64,000 bases of DNA from Setophaga petechia (taxonomy: Eukaryota; Chordata; Aves; Passeriformes; Parulidae), in NCBI GenBank assembly GCA_024362935.1, contig JANCRA010000003.1, forward strand, positions 41,787,291-41,851,290, in the 5' to 3' direction. Made by a program: the position numbers and the translations under genes. Positions 1-12,132 of the stretch are shown one piece after another (within the stretch, counting starts at the first letter, position 1; each line of letters starts with the position of its first letter). The notes beneath the pieces are model-generated. The model had not been told where the DNA came from. It saw nothing but the letters and a program-made list of their open reading frames with translations, and searched no databases.

Positions 1-1109
1 CCCCGGTACAGAGGCTCCGTTTGTCACATACATAAACCCAGGAAGAGTCCCAGGGCAGGAAGCACACAAGGCAGGCTAGTGGGGTTTGTCCCGAGAATTC
101 GTCTGGCAGCAAAAGTATTCTCAGCCAGGCTGGGAGGGACACAGCCCGTCCTTTTATCTGCCACCACAGGTTGGACTGGTGCCTCTGTGACAAGGGAAAA
201 CAGTGCTGCCCTGAGTGGCGGTCTGAGCAGCGGCTGCAAGAGACAGCACCATGACACAACTGCTCGCCCTGGCTTTCAACACTGCCAACTGAAACACCGG
301 TGGCCCGTCCCAGGACAGCAGGGCACTGGCTGGGTGACAAGAGCCACTGGGGAAGGGCAGCAGGGGAACATAGGCTGAATTAATGCCTAAATACCTGGGC
401 CCAGGTTTATTCTGCCAGCCAATGCTCATATCCTACATTGCCCGGTAAGGAACCCTGAAACAGTAAACCCCACACGTGTCTGGCAGCAGGGCAAGGGCAA
501 ACTTCATGCCCTTTATCTGGCTTCTCTTTCTGCCATCACCCAGCTGGCTTTGCTCCCTAAGTTGCCGACAAGAAAGTAGAGATAAAGGGTGGCTTTTCCC
601 AGGGCAGTGTGAAAGATGAAGGATAGTGAGAGGAAAGGTCCTGCATCCCCAGGACCATAGTAAGCTAGCATTCTCAAGGAGTGGAGCATGATTTTTATGC
701 CCCTGTCTTGCCAAAAGTAGAGTCCAAATGGCCAGAAGATGCTAGGAAGGATTGTAAGTGAGCAGGCCCCTATTTTATGACTGTTAATTAGTGACAAAGG
801 GGAAAGGAAATAGGTCACAAACTGAAAAGCTTCTGCTTGGGTGGTAGTGGGTTGTTTGTTGTTGTTATAATTACTAGTATTAGTATTTTTAGTTTAGTAA
901 TAATGGGAAACACCTTTTGGTAGCCACTCACTAAGCCACGGGGGGGCATGAATCTGTCCTACAGGATCAACATCTCTCCCTCCTTTGCCTTCCTGGATGG
1001 TGGGAGGCTGGCATGTCTCACCCCTCCTGAGATGGGTACCCCTACAAGTGACATTGTGCTGGGGTCCGCTGCAGTGCAGGGGATGGTCTGCAGGGGGGTT
1101 GTTACTCAC
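1..1109 (-). other. CTSD: CTSD intron 2 (partial)
   Basis: Noncoding sequence downstream of CTSD exon 2 on the minus strand. I looked for the exon 3 hallmark (YYGEIGIGTPPQ, DTGSSNLW) in minus-strand frames and did not find it. No repeat or other gene is recognised here. Confidence 0.75.
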
Positions 1110-1776
1110 ATCCATGTAGTTCTTCAAAATCTCCGGAGTGGGTTTACCCTCCTCGGCAAAGCCCAGCTTGTACTTGATGGACTCGGTGATGGCATTCATA
1201 TCTGGGATCTCACTGCCCGCCTCTCTCAGGATCCGCCGCATGGAAGGGAACTTGGTCAGGGGGATCCTGTGTGGGGACGGCAAACACACACCTGTTAAAG
1301 GTGTGTGTAGGGCCGGGACACCTAGGGAAGGGGGGCAGCAGGGCTCCACTCAAAACAGGGGACGCGCCAGTACGACGTGGGTGAGATTTGGGCTCCTGCC
1401 AGCACCCTATGCCAGATCCCCCTCGCCGCGCTGCGTTCGGTGTTTTTCCCAAAGCCAGGGGATAGGGGGAAAGGCCGGCGGGCTGTCAGAGGGTCACCAG
1501 GTCTAAGGGAAGCTGGGGCGAGGCCCCTCCATGCTCACGATGGGGGGGATGTTCCGAACCTTCCCCTCCTCGCTTTGATGGAGGGGAGCCACCCGCTATG
1601 GAGGGCCGCGGGAGGAGCTCGGAGGGCACCGCTGCAGCAGCACCGGGGGTGCTTCTCCCATGTCCCTCCCAAGCCGGAGAGCTCAGCAGCCCCTGAGGAA
1701 CCCCCTCCTCTCACCTGATAAGGGCGGCGCAGGACCCGGCCAGGGCGAGCAGCAGGAGGAGGCCGCGGGGGCCCAT
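1110..1776 (-). CDS. CTSD: Cathepsin D, 5' two coding exons (partial gene)
   Basis: Lysosomal aspartic protease precursor, 5' end only. Exon 1 coding part is 1776-1715 (62 nt, phase 2, donor GTGAGA-like at 1714-1713). Exon 2 is 1266-1110 (157 nt, acceptor CACAG, donor GTGAGT). The joined reading frame gives 73 residues: a leucine-rich signal peptide starting MGPRGLLLLL and ending near SCAALI, then the propeptide beginning RIPLTKF. It runs through SEIPDMNAITE and KYKLGFAEEGKP to TPEILKNYMD, just before the mature-enzyme start. This closely follows the avian cathepsin D propeptide as I recall it. The ATG sits in a CpG-rich first exon. Exon 3, which would carry the first DTGS catalytic motif, is not in the 1-1109 stretch, so the remaining exons lie to the left of the window. 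No frameshift or stop is seen. Confidence 0.95.
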
Positions 1777-1779
1777 GGC

Positions 1780-2100
1780 GGCGATGGCGCTGCTGGCGGC
1801 GGTGCCGAGGGGTCAGAGGCTGGAGGTCCCGACGCTGAGAGGCCGCGACGCCGCTCTCGCTTTCTGTCCCTGTTTTTGTAGGCAGAGCGGCCCCTCTCCA
1901 CGGATTTCTGGAGTCAGCTGACGGTCTAAAATTGCAACCAGCGGCGTCACGTGAGGGCGGGCCGGGGCGGGGAGCGGGGATCGGGCGCGGGGCCGGGGGC
2001 GCCGCCTCACGGCTCCCCCCGGGCTGACCCCCGGCGCCTCGGGCCGTGACTCAGCCCCCGGGAAAGGGGAATAAACACCATGAAATCAGTCACGAGATGC
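1780..2100 (-). promoter_or_regulatory. CTSD: CTSD CpG-rich promoter
   Basis: GC- and CpG-rich DNA immediately upstream of the CTSD ATG (minus strand), with back-to-back GC boxes around 1955-1975 (GGGCGG and GGGGCGG read on the plus strand). No TATA box is evident. It also holds a palindromic CAGCTG E-box (GTCAGCTGAC, 1913-1922), the CLEAR-type site at 1946-1954 and a TGACTCAGC AP-1/MARE-type site at 2047-2055. This is the expected housekeeping-type promoter of a lysosomal enzyme gene. Confidence 0.75.
1946..1955. promoter_or_regulatory. CLEAR-type E-box (GTCACGTGAG)
   Basis: GTCACGTGAG matches nine of ten positions of the CLEAR consensus GTCACGTGAC, bound by TFEB/TFE3/MITF family factors at lysosomal genes. 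It lies about 170 bp upstream of the CTSD ATG inside the CpG-rich promoter. The sequence match is seen; function is inferred from the known regulation of lysosomal genes. Confidence 0.65.
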
Positions 2101-2156
2101 CTGCCCGGCCGCGCGTGCCCCGTTCTGGACTGCCTTTAGCTTCCTTCTGCTGGGCT

Positions 2157-2194
2157 GTTTTTTTTGTTTGTTTTTTTTTTTTTTTTTTTTTTTT
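2157..2194. repeat. Poly-T tract
   Basis: A T-rich run interrupted by single G residues (T8-G-T3-G), then a pure run of about 24 T at 2171-2194. It could be the A-tail of an old retrosequence on the minus strand, but no retrosequence body is recognised beside it. Confidence 0.9.
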
Positions 2195-2195
2195 C

Positions 2196-3589
2196 TTTCC
2201 CGGTTATCTGGCGTTTTTTTCCCAGGGGAGTGGAAAGAGGGGACGCAGGACACACGCACAGCCCCAGGCAGCAGACCCCCACTTCCTCGCGGGGCTCGGC
2301 TGCTCAGGGACCTCGGCCACTCTGCTACCCGCTGTCACCACTGTGCAGGGTTCAGGGTTTCACTGTGCACCCCTGCCCGGGGGGCCGTGGCAGCTCCCCA
2401 GGCCCGTGTTTCTCCCTGGCCCCAGGACACCTCCAGTTTGAGGGACGCATCCCTCCAACCCCTCCGAGCTGGAGGTTTCTGGAGAAGATGGGCATGTCCT
2501 AGGCCACAGCTTTTTTGGGAAGGACAGTGAGGGGGCCGGGAGGGGATGTCAAGCCATATCTGCCCCCCCTCAAAATGCACTGTGGTGGTACTGTGCCACC
2601 TGCAGCCAGCGAGAACGATGCTGGTGCAGGGCAGAGCCCGGGGGGACACAGGCCACCAGCAGTCCCTGAGGTCTGCCCTTTCCTCAAAACGCAGACTGAG
2701 TACTGGGATGGGCTCTTCACCACCACCAGTGTTGTAACGGGGTTCAGAGGTGCCACGCCACTAACTCAGGAGACTACAGCTAATCTCTGCCCAGTTTGCC
2801 CCTGCAGAGCTCATACAGAGCCACGAGACCTGCTAGAAAAACAATAAAAATGAAATCGGATTTACAGACATTTTCCCTTCCAAGTCCTGAGGACTGGAGT
2901 GGCTTGTTTTCTTGCTCTGCTTGTGCGTAGTTGTGGGGATGGGAAAGCGGCAGCCTGTGGGACAAGCTGGGCACTGCTGGAGTGGGGGACCCCTAGCTTT
3001 GTGATGAGGTTCCTGTCCCTCTCCCATCACATTCGTGTTCATGAAACTTCTGTAAAATTGCTGGGTTGTGTCACTGGCACCTCACTTGCACCAACTCCTT
3101 CCCACACTCCGTCCCTAAGCCTCTTCCATCCTCCCATGGCCTCACACAGGACCCTGCTGCCCTGGGTCCGTACATGCTACCCCCCCAACCGTAATCCATC
3201 CCAAGTATTTTTAGAGGGCATTTCTGCCCTGCGCTGTATCTTGTCCCACGAGCTCTCCAAAGTACACCATCTTGGTCAAGCTGATGGGGCTTCAGGAAAC
3301 CATCCACCTGCCTGTGGGGCACAGCTGCCATTGGGATGAAGATTTCTGGAGTGATCGCTGGAGGCGTTGGTTGAACCTGGTGGGTCCCGTTATTCTGGCC
3401 AGCACCTGCTTCCGTCCTTGCCCTGCGGGAGTGTGGTCAAGCTGAGTGCCACTGACCATGAGTCAGCAAAACCCATTGCCCTCCCATCCCCGAGGCACTG
3501 CATGACTCAGCAAAATCCCGTGTGGCTCATTCGGGCAAGGGGCCAAGGCATAGCGGGTCTGCAGCACCGGCAGCCTGACCCCAGAGGCA

Positions 3590-3590
<1 letters not shown>
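2196..3590. other. Intergenic, nothing recognised
   Basis: Unique-looking sequence upstream of CTSD. Short open frames occur on both strands but none shows a domain, codon bias or splice structure that I can support. Confidence 0.6.

Positions 3591-3591
<1 letters not shown>

Positions 3592-3648
<57 letters not shown>
3592..3648. repeat. Pure (GCT)19 trinucleotide repeat
   Basis: Nineteen uninterrupted GCT units (CTG on this strand, CAG on the other). The minus-strand frame reads as polyglutamine and the plus-strand frame as polyalanine, but neither lies in a credible gene. I regard it as an intergenic microsatellite. Confidence 0.97.
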
Positions 3649-3649
<1 letters not shown>

Positions 3650-3650
<1 letters not shown>

Positions 3651-5149
3651 GGGCTCCAGCTCACAGGTCTCCTCCTCTCATCCCCCTGGATGCTCGTGGG
3701 CAGGACTGGGTCAGACATCAACCAGCCTCGCTGTGGCCCCATCCAAGCAAACCCACCATTACCAAGGGCTCTAAACCCCTTTACAAATGTGCTTTGCAGA
3801 TAAAAAGGACAGCCCTGATGCCAGACCCAGGCCTCCCCTACGTCCCTTATAGGCTTTCCTGGAGCCTGTGGCAGAGCAAGTGAAGTACCAGTCCTCCTCC
3901 CTTCTCTTTGAAGTGCCTGGGAAACTGTAGCTGGCCAGAAAACCTGCACCTTGGCCTGCAGGCTGGGGCACCTATGGTAGCTCCTCCTCGAGTGTTTCCA
4001 GTCTGGCCAGTCTCTGCTAGAATCCCATGGCTATGGAGTGGGCTCCAGAGTGCAGGGATGGGCCAGTGAGTACAGCATACTAGTCACGTGCCATCACACA
4101 GCAAAGTGCTTCAGCAAAGAACTCTGGACCCAGGCTGTGTCTGTTTCTTTGATTCGAGGCGATTAGAGGCAAGCTTTGCTGTTTTGAATGAGCCTTAGCT
4201 TGAGCTTCCTGGTAGCAAGGCTTGTGTCCTCATCTGGGACTGCTCTCATACCAGTGCAAGAGGGTCGCTGCTTTTTGAATTGTTCTAAGTGACTTACATA
4301 TCCCATGTTTCCAATGGTTTATTGGGAAAAAAGTAGAATGGGACTGTGTCAAGGAATATTACAGTAGTGATCCTCTCCTGGGTGCTTGCAGGATGGGAAG
4401 GGACTGGGGGTCTTATCCCCCGAGTTTTTTATCTGTCTCTGTCCCTTGGCACCAGTAGTTTTGGAGCTGACACTGCAGTGCCTGCATGCTGGGAGGCCAG
4501 TGGCTCCAGCAAGGAGACAGGATTTCTGCATTCTGGCTCCCTCAGCACCTCTGTGGAATGTTTGCCCTGATGTTAAAGCCTTGAGAAGTACAGGGGGTAT
4601 GTTTAACCAGGAGCTGGGAGCACGTCTGGATATTTAAAGGCTGGGACTGTGAAAGTTGCACCATATTATCTTAAAAAGATAGAGTAGCACGAGCCTGGGC
4701 TTAGGGTTTTTTACACACTTTTACTTGTTTGTGGAGCAAACAGGGAGTGCCATGGCTGAGGTATCTAGAGAACGTGTGAGACACAATGCAGGAGTCTATC
4801 TCTCCTCACTCCTATTTTTGTCACAGTGGATGAACCCCTTTCCTTGCTGTTCTGTCTCCCTAGCCCCCTGCATCCCCTATGGCTCCAGAGGTGAACCAGC
4901 ACATCTTCCCCTGCAGCCCCAGCTGTGGGTGTGGGGTGACACGCCCCTGGGGCCCGGCCATGCTTTCGCAACCTCCCTGCCTGCTTGAGAGGATTCCCAA
5001 GGTGGGGTCAAATGACTCAGCTCCAATAGCTCCAGTTGGGAAGAGCACCCCAGCTCTGGGAGACTGGGGTCTCCTCTGCAAGTGACACCTGGCTATCACA
5101 TCTGCTTTTTGCCCCACAGGCAGGGACCTGATGCAGCTTAGTTTATAAA
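3650..5149. other. Intergenic, nothing recognised
   Basis: No supported gene, RNA or repeat apart from scattered short A/T runs. Confidence 0.55.
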
Positions 5150-5790
5150 CATAGAATCCTTAAGGCTGGAAAAGATCCTTAAGATCTTCGAGTCCAACCA
5201 GCAACCCAGCACTGCCAAGTCCCCCACTAAACCATGTCCCTAAATACCACATTTGTATGGCTTTTAAATGCCTTTGGCAATGGTGATTCCACCATTTCTC
5301 TGACCAGTCTGTTCCAATGCCTGATTTCAGGGAATAAATTTTTCCTATATCCAGTCTAAAGCTCCTCTGGCACAACTTGAGGCCATTTTCTCTCATCCTG
5401 TCATCTGTTACCTTGGAAAACAAGCTCCCATCTCACGGCAATCCCCTTTTAAGCAGTTGTAGAGAGTGATGAGGTCTCTCCTGAGCCTCCTTTTCTCCAC
5501 AGTAAACACCCCCAGCTCCCTCAGCCTCTCCTCATAGGACTTCTGCTCCAGACACTTCACCAGCTCCACTGCCCTTCTCCGGACATGCTTCAGCACTTCA
5601 ATGACTTGCTTGTAGTGAGGGGCTCAGAACTGGGCACAGGACTTGAGGTGCAGCCTCACTGGCACCAGTACAGAGGGACAATCATTGCCCTAGCCCAGCT
5701 GGCCACACTATTTTTGATACAGGCCAGGATGCCACTGGTTTCCTTGGCCACAGGAGCACACTGGCTCATGTTCAGTTTCAAACACCTTAT
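5150..5790 (-). mobile_element. CR1 LINE fragment, 5'-truncated
   Basis: The plus strand starts with CATAGAAT followed by the GGCTGGAAAAGATCCTTAAG and GTCCAACC blocks. This is the reverse complement of an avian CR1 3' end, whose terminal repeat is ATTCTATG. The element therefore lies on the minus strand with its 3' end at about 5150. Further CR1 blocks follow: the acetylated TTGAGGCCATT segment, CTCTCCTGAGCCTCCTTTTCTCC, and CCCAGCTCCCTCAGCCTCTC. The minus strand still encodes short broken pieces of the ORF2 C-terminus (for example SEKWWNHH). The 5' boundary is approximate; the copy is diverged and dead. Confidence 0.9.
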
Positions 5791-8700
5791 TTTTGGCAGG
5801 CTCTAGCAGGTCTCCCATTTGCAGTTTGGCAGACCTCTACCAGGGTTGCTGCAGTGGTCTCTTTGTCCTTACATGTGGATGTGTGTTTGCCTTCACCCTT
5901 TCCTCAGTGTTTTTTTCCTAAATTTATTTATCACAGCAGCACCAATGTTGTGAACTACAATGACCTACAGGGCAAGGAAAGCTTCAGCTCAGAGATGAAG
6001 ATAATTTTTTTGCTCAGCTGTGGGTGGGATTTTTAGAGGGTGTCTTCAAATTCAAGAAAATGCATTTCTGATTTTGAAGCTCGTTGCTAAAAGGAAAGAA
6101 AACCATTCTCCTGTCTGAGCTGAGCAGAGCCTACGGGTGCACAAGCCTGGGCAAGTCTAGTTTCAAGCAGCCTGTCTCTGCTGGTGCTGGTGCTGGTGTG
6201 AAGGTGCTGGATGCAGCTCATTAGTGGAGCCTGATTCACCATCCCTGAGATCCCAAGGGAAGCAGTAGTAACTTTTTCCCGGCATGGTGCCAGGACTTCA
6301 CCCACTCCCTACACCGTTTCCTAAACTGATGTACAATTCACAAGGTGAGGGTGCCTTTTGCAGTGGCGCTGCCACATCCCAAACTACACCCTTTTTCAGG
6401 GTAACACCCACAAAAGCAAGACTAAATGGTGGTTTAGTAGCAGCTATGGGTGGTGGGAAACCTGGGAGCAGAGGAGGGGTTGCACTGAGCACAACAAGGT
6501 GACTCATGCAGCCCTGGCCATTGTGTCCCAGTGCTGCGGGCACTGGGGAAGATGTTCTTGCCATCATGGGTGGTGGCAATCCCCAGTCCATTCATGCCGG
6601 CTGTCTGGGGCTGGCTTGGAGGCACAGCTGGCCAGCAGCCTGCTGAAACATGTTCTGGCTGCCATCATGGGCTGCAGTGACCAAGGGGAAATGCTAAGTG
6701 GAGTTGCAGAAGGCGAAGGCTGGTATTTTTTCCTTTGGTGTCCCTCACGCTGCAAACCGTGATCCTGCTGGCAGGTGAGGGTGGCTCACTGGTGGCCGTG
6801 TGACACAACTGGATGTCATAACAAGCAGGAGCCCTGAGCATGGCTCCATCCTCATCAGGGCCATTTGCAGCAGCCTTCAAGCGTGGAGTGTTTTCATCAC
6901 ATCTTGTTCTTCCATCTTTTTCCTAGCTATTTAAAAACAAAACCCAGAAAGAATTTCATAAGTGAAATATATTTACTGTCTAAGATTCTGAGCTGCTCTG
7001 GTGTCTTCACTAGAGTTTACTTACACATTACCTTGTGTCAGTGGGCTGCTGCCAAGCTTGACATCGCCTGTCCCTGTGTCCCACGCATTTCATGGCCCTG
7101 CCCAAATCCTTGCCACCCCCACACCACCTGCCCGCTCCTGACCCTGCTCGGCATTGGATGTTCTTCGTCATCCCCTGGCCCATCCTCCCCCACTGCTAGT
7201 GACACACCTGGCACCCACCTTGGGGAGGAGGAGACCTGCCTCTCCCTGGCTGCAGGCCCTGTCTGCTCCTCAGGGCAGGGATCTCATGTTGTTTGCCTCA
7301 CCCGAGTTATTTTGCAGCAGGCTGGAATTGCGAGGGATGGGCAACAACAATCCTGGCAGACCCTGGCAGCAAGGCAGCGTGACCCGTGGCTGACAGGATG
7401 AGGTGATAAGTGACAATGATGGTATTGATTCATCCCCACCCACGCCAGGATGTGATGGAGAACACAGGGACCCAACTCACCTTGTCACCACCTTGGGCAA
7501 TTCCTGCTTCTGTCCCCCATGTAAGCCTGACTTGGGACAGGGTGTATTGGCATGCTGGTGGGGTTTCCATCATGATGCAGAGAAGTGCCTCCAGCCATGT
7601 CCAAGCACACATTTCATTTCATTTGCCAGCACTAGATGTCATTTAATTATTTCCTTTAGTTTCCAGCAGAAACTGCCCTAAGATGACCATCATTTTTACA
7701 ATCATGTCTCTTCCACATAACAAAACACTGAAGCAATTGACACTTCTGATCCTGAGAGGAGTGTGAGGTCAGAAAGATGAAGGTCAACACCCCATTGCAA
7801 CCCAAGAATCAGCTTAAAAGTTGCAATGTGTTTTCTTGGAGTGGGAGCAACCAGCTCTCACTGGTGATTTGGTAAGTCAGTCTGGACCTCCTGGGGCAGT
7901 TTCTGCTGTGTCAATATTTCCACAAAGGCTCTGAATTCTAATTTATTGTCACCTTTCTGCTAAGCTCCATCTTTACTTGCCACCACAGCCACTATTTTCA
8001 GTGTGACTGCCTGGGGTTAAGACCTTGAAACCAGTTTTAAGCACGTTGGCAAACACAGTCTGTGGCTTTGCACACCCTCTCTCTGACCTTCTACATGCAC
8101 AACAGCCTGTTAATAATTTTTTGCAGCGTGGGACGTGGCATCTTGGCCTCTCTGGCTGAGAACTCCTGAGTGTTTCTCAAGGTACACTGCCACCAGGGTG
8201 ACTTAGGGTTAAGGTTATGGTCAAAAATCTAAAGATGCCTTGCTCAGTGCTCATGATCAAAGGTGCTTGTAGGTTAGGGAGGTGTGGGAGCATCCTTGGC
8301 AGACACTGCAGCTGCGCCCAGGTCCTGCAGCCTCCAGCATCCTCTCCCTCTGCAGCCAGGAGTAAATGAAGCTGAACAGCTCGGACTCTGCCACTGCAGA
8401 TCTCTATTAGCAGATAAATACCTGCCAATCTTCCCTCCCTGCAGTGCCACCATTTCATAAAACCCTTTCTCTTGCTTAGCACTGAGTTGTTTTGTTTTTA
8501 GCATTGCAACCCTAAATTGACTGGTGCAGTGAGGGAGGGATTAAGGGCACGGTCCTGGGCAAAGGTCTTCCATAACTCCTGCGGCCAGCCAGCCGCAGCC
8601 TCTGATCCCTGGGGTCACGCGCCCCACCCTGAAACAAGGGCCACTTGTTTGGCATTGTTGGCAGAACTGGGCCCTGCAGAGGAGGCAGCTGCCCTGCTTG

Positions 8701-11245
8701 TGGCTGAGAAGAGTAGGGGCCCACTTCCTTTTCTGGACCACGAGGGTGTCTCAGAGGGGAACCCAGACACCAGGCAGCTTCAGCTGGGGTGCAGGGTTGT
8801 TGGAAAGCAATGGTCAGAATCAAGTGCAGGTCCTCAGAGCCCCCTGTGCACTTCTCTTCCTGGAGTGGAAAGGTATGAAACCCAGCAGGGTTCAAAGGGA
8901 GCCTATCTGTGCTGGTGACATGGCACTGTGGTCTGCTCCTGCCTTGCCCTGGCCAGCAAAACCTGAGATGGGTATCAGAGAAGCATGCCATGACCAGCCC
9001 CAGCAGCTAAACCCTCTTCAGGTTGCAGCAGCAGCACAAGACCTTGGAGCATCAGCAATCCCTTGAAGGAGGGAGCTTAAGATGCCTCAGAAAGCCAAAA
9101 CCTGAGGAGCATCCTAAGCATGAATGAACTTATTACAGCAGCCTCTAAGACAGAAACAGCAAGTTTGTCCTTGCAGCAGGGCATGAAGCTGCAGCAGTCC
9201 TTGGCAGAAGGTGTTTTCGATGGCACATCATTGAAGCAGGGCAATAAGGGCAGTTTTGATGCTACAAGGTTGAACTATGGCCTGAAGCAGCTGTACTTGG
9301 CCCTATATGATGCAACCCCACAAGTCCCGAGTTTCCTTCCTTTTTTCCTATTTTGATCACGTTTTGCCCTGTCATCCCCCACTGTGCTGACAGTGCTGGA
9401 AGAAGGCATGTGGCGCTTTCCCGCTGCCCTAGCATCCCACACACTTCAGCGGCTCACGTGGGCATGTCCCCACCACCCTTGACTCAGCTAATTTCCTCTC
9501 GCCCAAGGCGGTGACCAAGCTCCTGCTGGCCTTGTCCAGGCATCAGCAAATGGGATGGGTCAGGGTGGTGGAAGATGCCCACGGTCACCTCCAGCACTGG
9601 GTCCGTGTCCCCAGCAGCAGTTGCCATGGAAGCAGCTGGCTGTGTGTGGCAGGCAGGGCGGGAGGTGGGGGCTTGGATCCCGGCACTGAGCCCGGTGGTA
9701 TCTGACCTGCACAAAAGTGGGACAAATATCTGCACCTACTTACTGAGCATGTTTGGAGCATCCTGTAATTAATGTTTGTTCAGCTGACGGCTGCTTAGCA
9801 TTATTAGTGAATGATGAGTGGCTGATGTTGTTGATGTTGCTACCTCGAAACATCTAATTTCAGCATCTGCACTGAGCAAAAAGGGCCATGGGCCAGATGG
9901 CTGGTGCCAAGACCCTGCCAGGCTTTGCTTCTTTGGAGGTGGTTTCCTATCAAATCTGTGCACATGGGCATCCCTGCCCTGCCTTAGCAACCCTGAGTTT
10001 GGATCCAAACAGTGGCCACAAAGGCAGGGACAGGACCTCTGCCAGTGGCATGTCAGGGCCAGCAACTGCCCTTGCTAAGGCAAGAAGTGCAGAATCCCAT
10101 GCTCAAGGTAGCAGGACTGAGCTTGGAGACAGATAGAAGACGACATTCAGGGACCTAATCCAAAGCCCACTCAAAGTTTCTTGTGTGTTAAAGCCATTTT
10201 GATGAACATGTCAAACACCTGATAAGTAAATAAATGTATGTAAAGGACCATTGAGTTATCCCACCCTTCCTCCCACATTGCTAGACACAGGCATGAGGAA
10301 CAAGCACTCACACTGGGATGCTTGTTTATTTATTTATTGGGGAGGGAATTAAGCTTTGGTGAGAGCAACACTTGTGAAGCCTTTAAAATTATTATTTTCT
10401 GATTACAGTGAGGTTAAAAAAACTAAGCCAGCATCATCTTTATCTCCTTGTCCATAATCCCGCTGACGCCTGAGCAGCCAGTTTGTGTTTTCTAACAAGG
10501 CGTTTCTGGACAGCTGGCAGGGATTTGAGGTGCCATGTCCCCAGGCAGCACAGTGGCCTCTAGTGGCAACTCACATCCAGCCCAAGAAAGAAACCAGCAG
10601 GTGAACCTCGCAGGTTCCTTGTTCCCCAGGAAAATTAAGAACTGAATCCAAACTGCCAGAGGAGAGGCATCCCTGTTTGGGGTGTGGTGTGACGTCAGGC
10701 AGGGAACCGAGCACACCAGGTACCCCATGTGCAAGGAGCAGTTGCTCCTGAGACCCCCACCCATGCCCTCCACCCACGGCTCTGGAGATCCATTTAAGGT
10801 TGGCCACAGTTCCCAGTCCTGCCCCAGTCCCGTAGTGCCGGTCTGCAGCCCGGGCCCCTCCATGGCTTGTGCCGCAGGCAGCCTATCTCCAGTGCCCTCT
10901 CCTGGTGGGACCTCAGTGCTGGGCTGTAGCAGCTCCAGGAGCTGAGTGTCCCGTGTGTCTGTCTCCTAAAAGCACTCTGGGCAGTATGCATGTCTAAGGA
11001 AAGCTGTCTTGTGCTATAATCTCTTTTATGAGGAGGAATAGCTTGGGCTTTCTTTCTTCAACCCATTCACCCATTTCTAAAAGGTTTGTAGGTCCTTTAC
11101 AGTTTTGAAGTCTTTCTCCCTCTTCTGAGTTTGGCTGGAGCTGCCTGAAGCACTCACTAGCACATCAGTCTCCTCAGGAAACCAAGATGAGCATGTCCAG
11201 TGAGGCACAGTCTTGAGAGATCTCTTTAGGCAGATGGGAATAAAT
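5791..11245. other. Intergenic, nothing recognised
   Basis: About 5.4 kb of single-copy-looking sequence between two CR1 copies. Open frames on either strand are short (under about 180 codons) and have no recognisable domain or paired splice signals. No RNA gene was seen. Confidence 0.55.
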
Positions 11246-11760
11246 AATAGAATAACAGAATAATAGAATGGTTTGGGTTGGAAGAGACCTTAAAGATCAG
11301 CCAGTTTCAGCTACCCTGGTGTGAGCAGGGAGACTTTTCACTAGACCAGGTTACTTAGAGCTCCATCCAACCTGACCTTTGACACTCCCAGAGATGGGGC
11401 ATCCACAACTTCCCTGGGCAACCTGTTCCAGTGCCTCATCACCCTCACAGAAAAGAATTTGTGCCTAATATCTGACCGAAACCTGCCTTTGTTCAGTTTG
11501 AAGCCATTCCCCCTTGTCCCGTCACTACATGCTTTTATAAATAATCCCTCCCCATCTTTTCTGTATGTTCCCTTCAGGTCCTGGAAGGCCGCAGTTAGGT
11601 TACCCTGAAGCCTTCTCTTTTCCAGGCTGAACAATCCCAATTTTCTCAGCCTTTCCTTACAGGAGAGGCACTCAATCCCTTTAATCATCTTGGTCTGCCT
11701 CTTCTGGACTCAGCTCAGCAGACTGATATCCTTCCTGTGTTGCTCAATCTTGGGACAGTC
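11246..11760 (-). mobile_element. CR1 LINE fragment, 5'-truncated
   Basis: Begins on the plus strand with degenerate terminal repeats (ATAGAATAACAGAATAATAGAATGG), then GTTTGGGTTGGAAGAGACC, which marks a CR1 3' end lying on the minus strand. The body includes TTCCCTGGGCAACCTGTTCC, the AAAAGAATTT block and CAGTTTGAAGCCATTCCCCC. A minus-strand open frame at 11341-11688 preserves CR1 reverse-transcriptase C-terminal residues such as RVMRHWNRLPREVVDAPSL. The 5' edge is approximate. Confidence 0.93.
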
Positions 11761-12132
11761 TGAGCACAGCCAAAACTAGCATTTTTTTCTTGCTCCTTTC
11801 ATCTTGTGTGTATGGCATTAGCTTCACTAATTTCTTTGAGAAAAGTCCCCAGGTCCTACATGGCAGGTAGGTGTAGTCCTCAGTGTCAGAGCAAGGGTGT
11901 CCTCTCATCCTGGAGCAGTTGTGTCTTTTGGCGTTATCCTAAGACGTAAAAAACCTCTTATGAGGAGCAGAAATATGCATCAAGCCTTGCATGGGAGTCC
12001 ATGCTCTCGTTCCTTTCCCTGAGATTTGCTTGCTGCACATTAGGAGATCTTTCCTTCTCCACCAGAAGTTTTGCCTCCAACTGACCCAGTCCCCTGTGTT
12101 GCTGGGAGGGAGGACTGCTGGCCTGTGGCCCA

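Noticed and set aside
3527..3949. Minus-strand open frame with a polyglutamine run
   Set aside because: The run is only the (GCT)19 microsatellite; flanking residues have no domain or splice context.
5160..5596. Minus-strand open frames with Trp- and Arg-rich residues
   Set aside because: These are broken remains of CR1 ORF2, not host genes.
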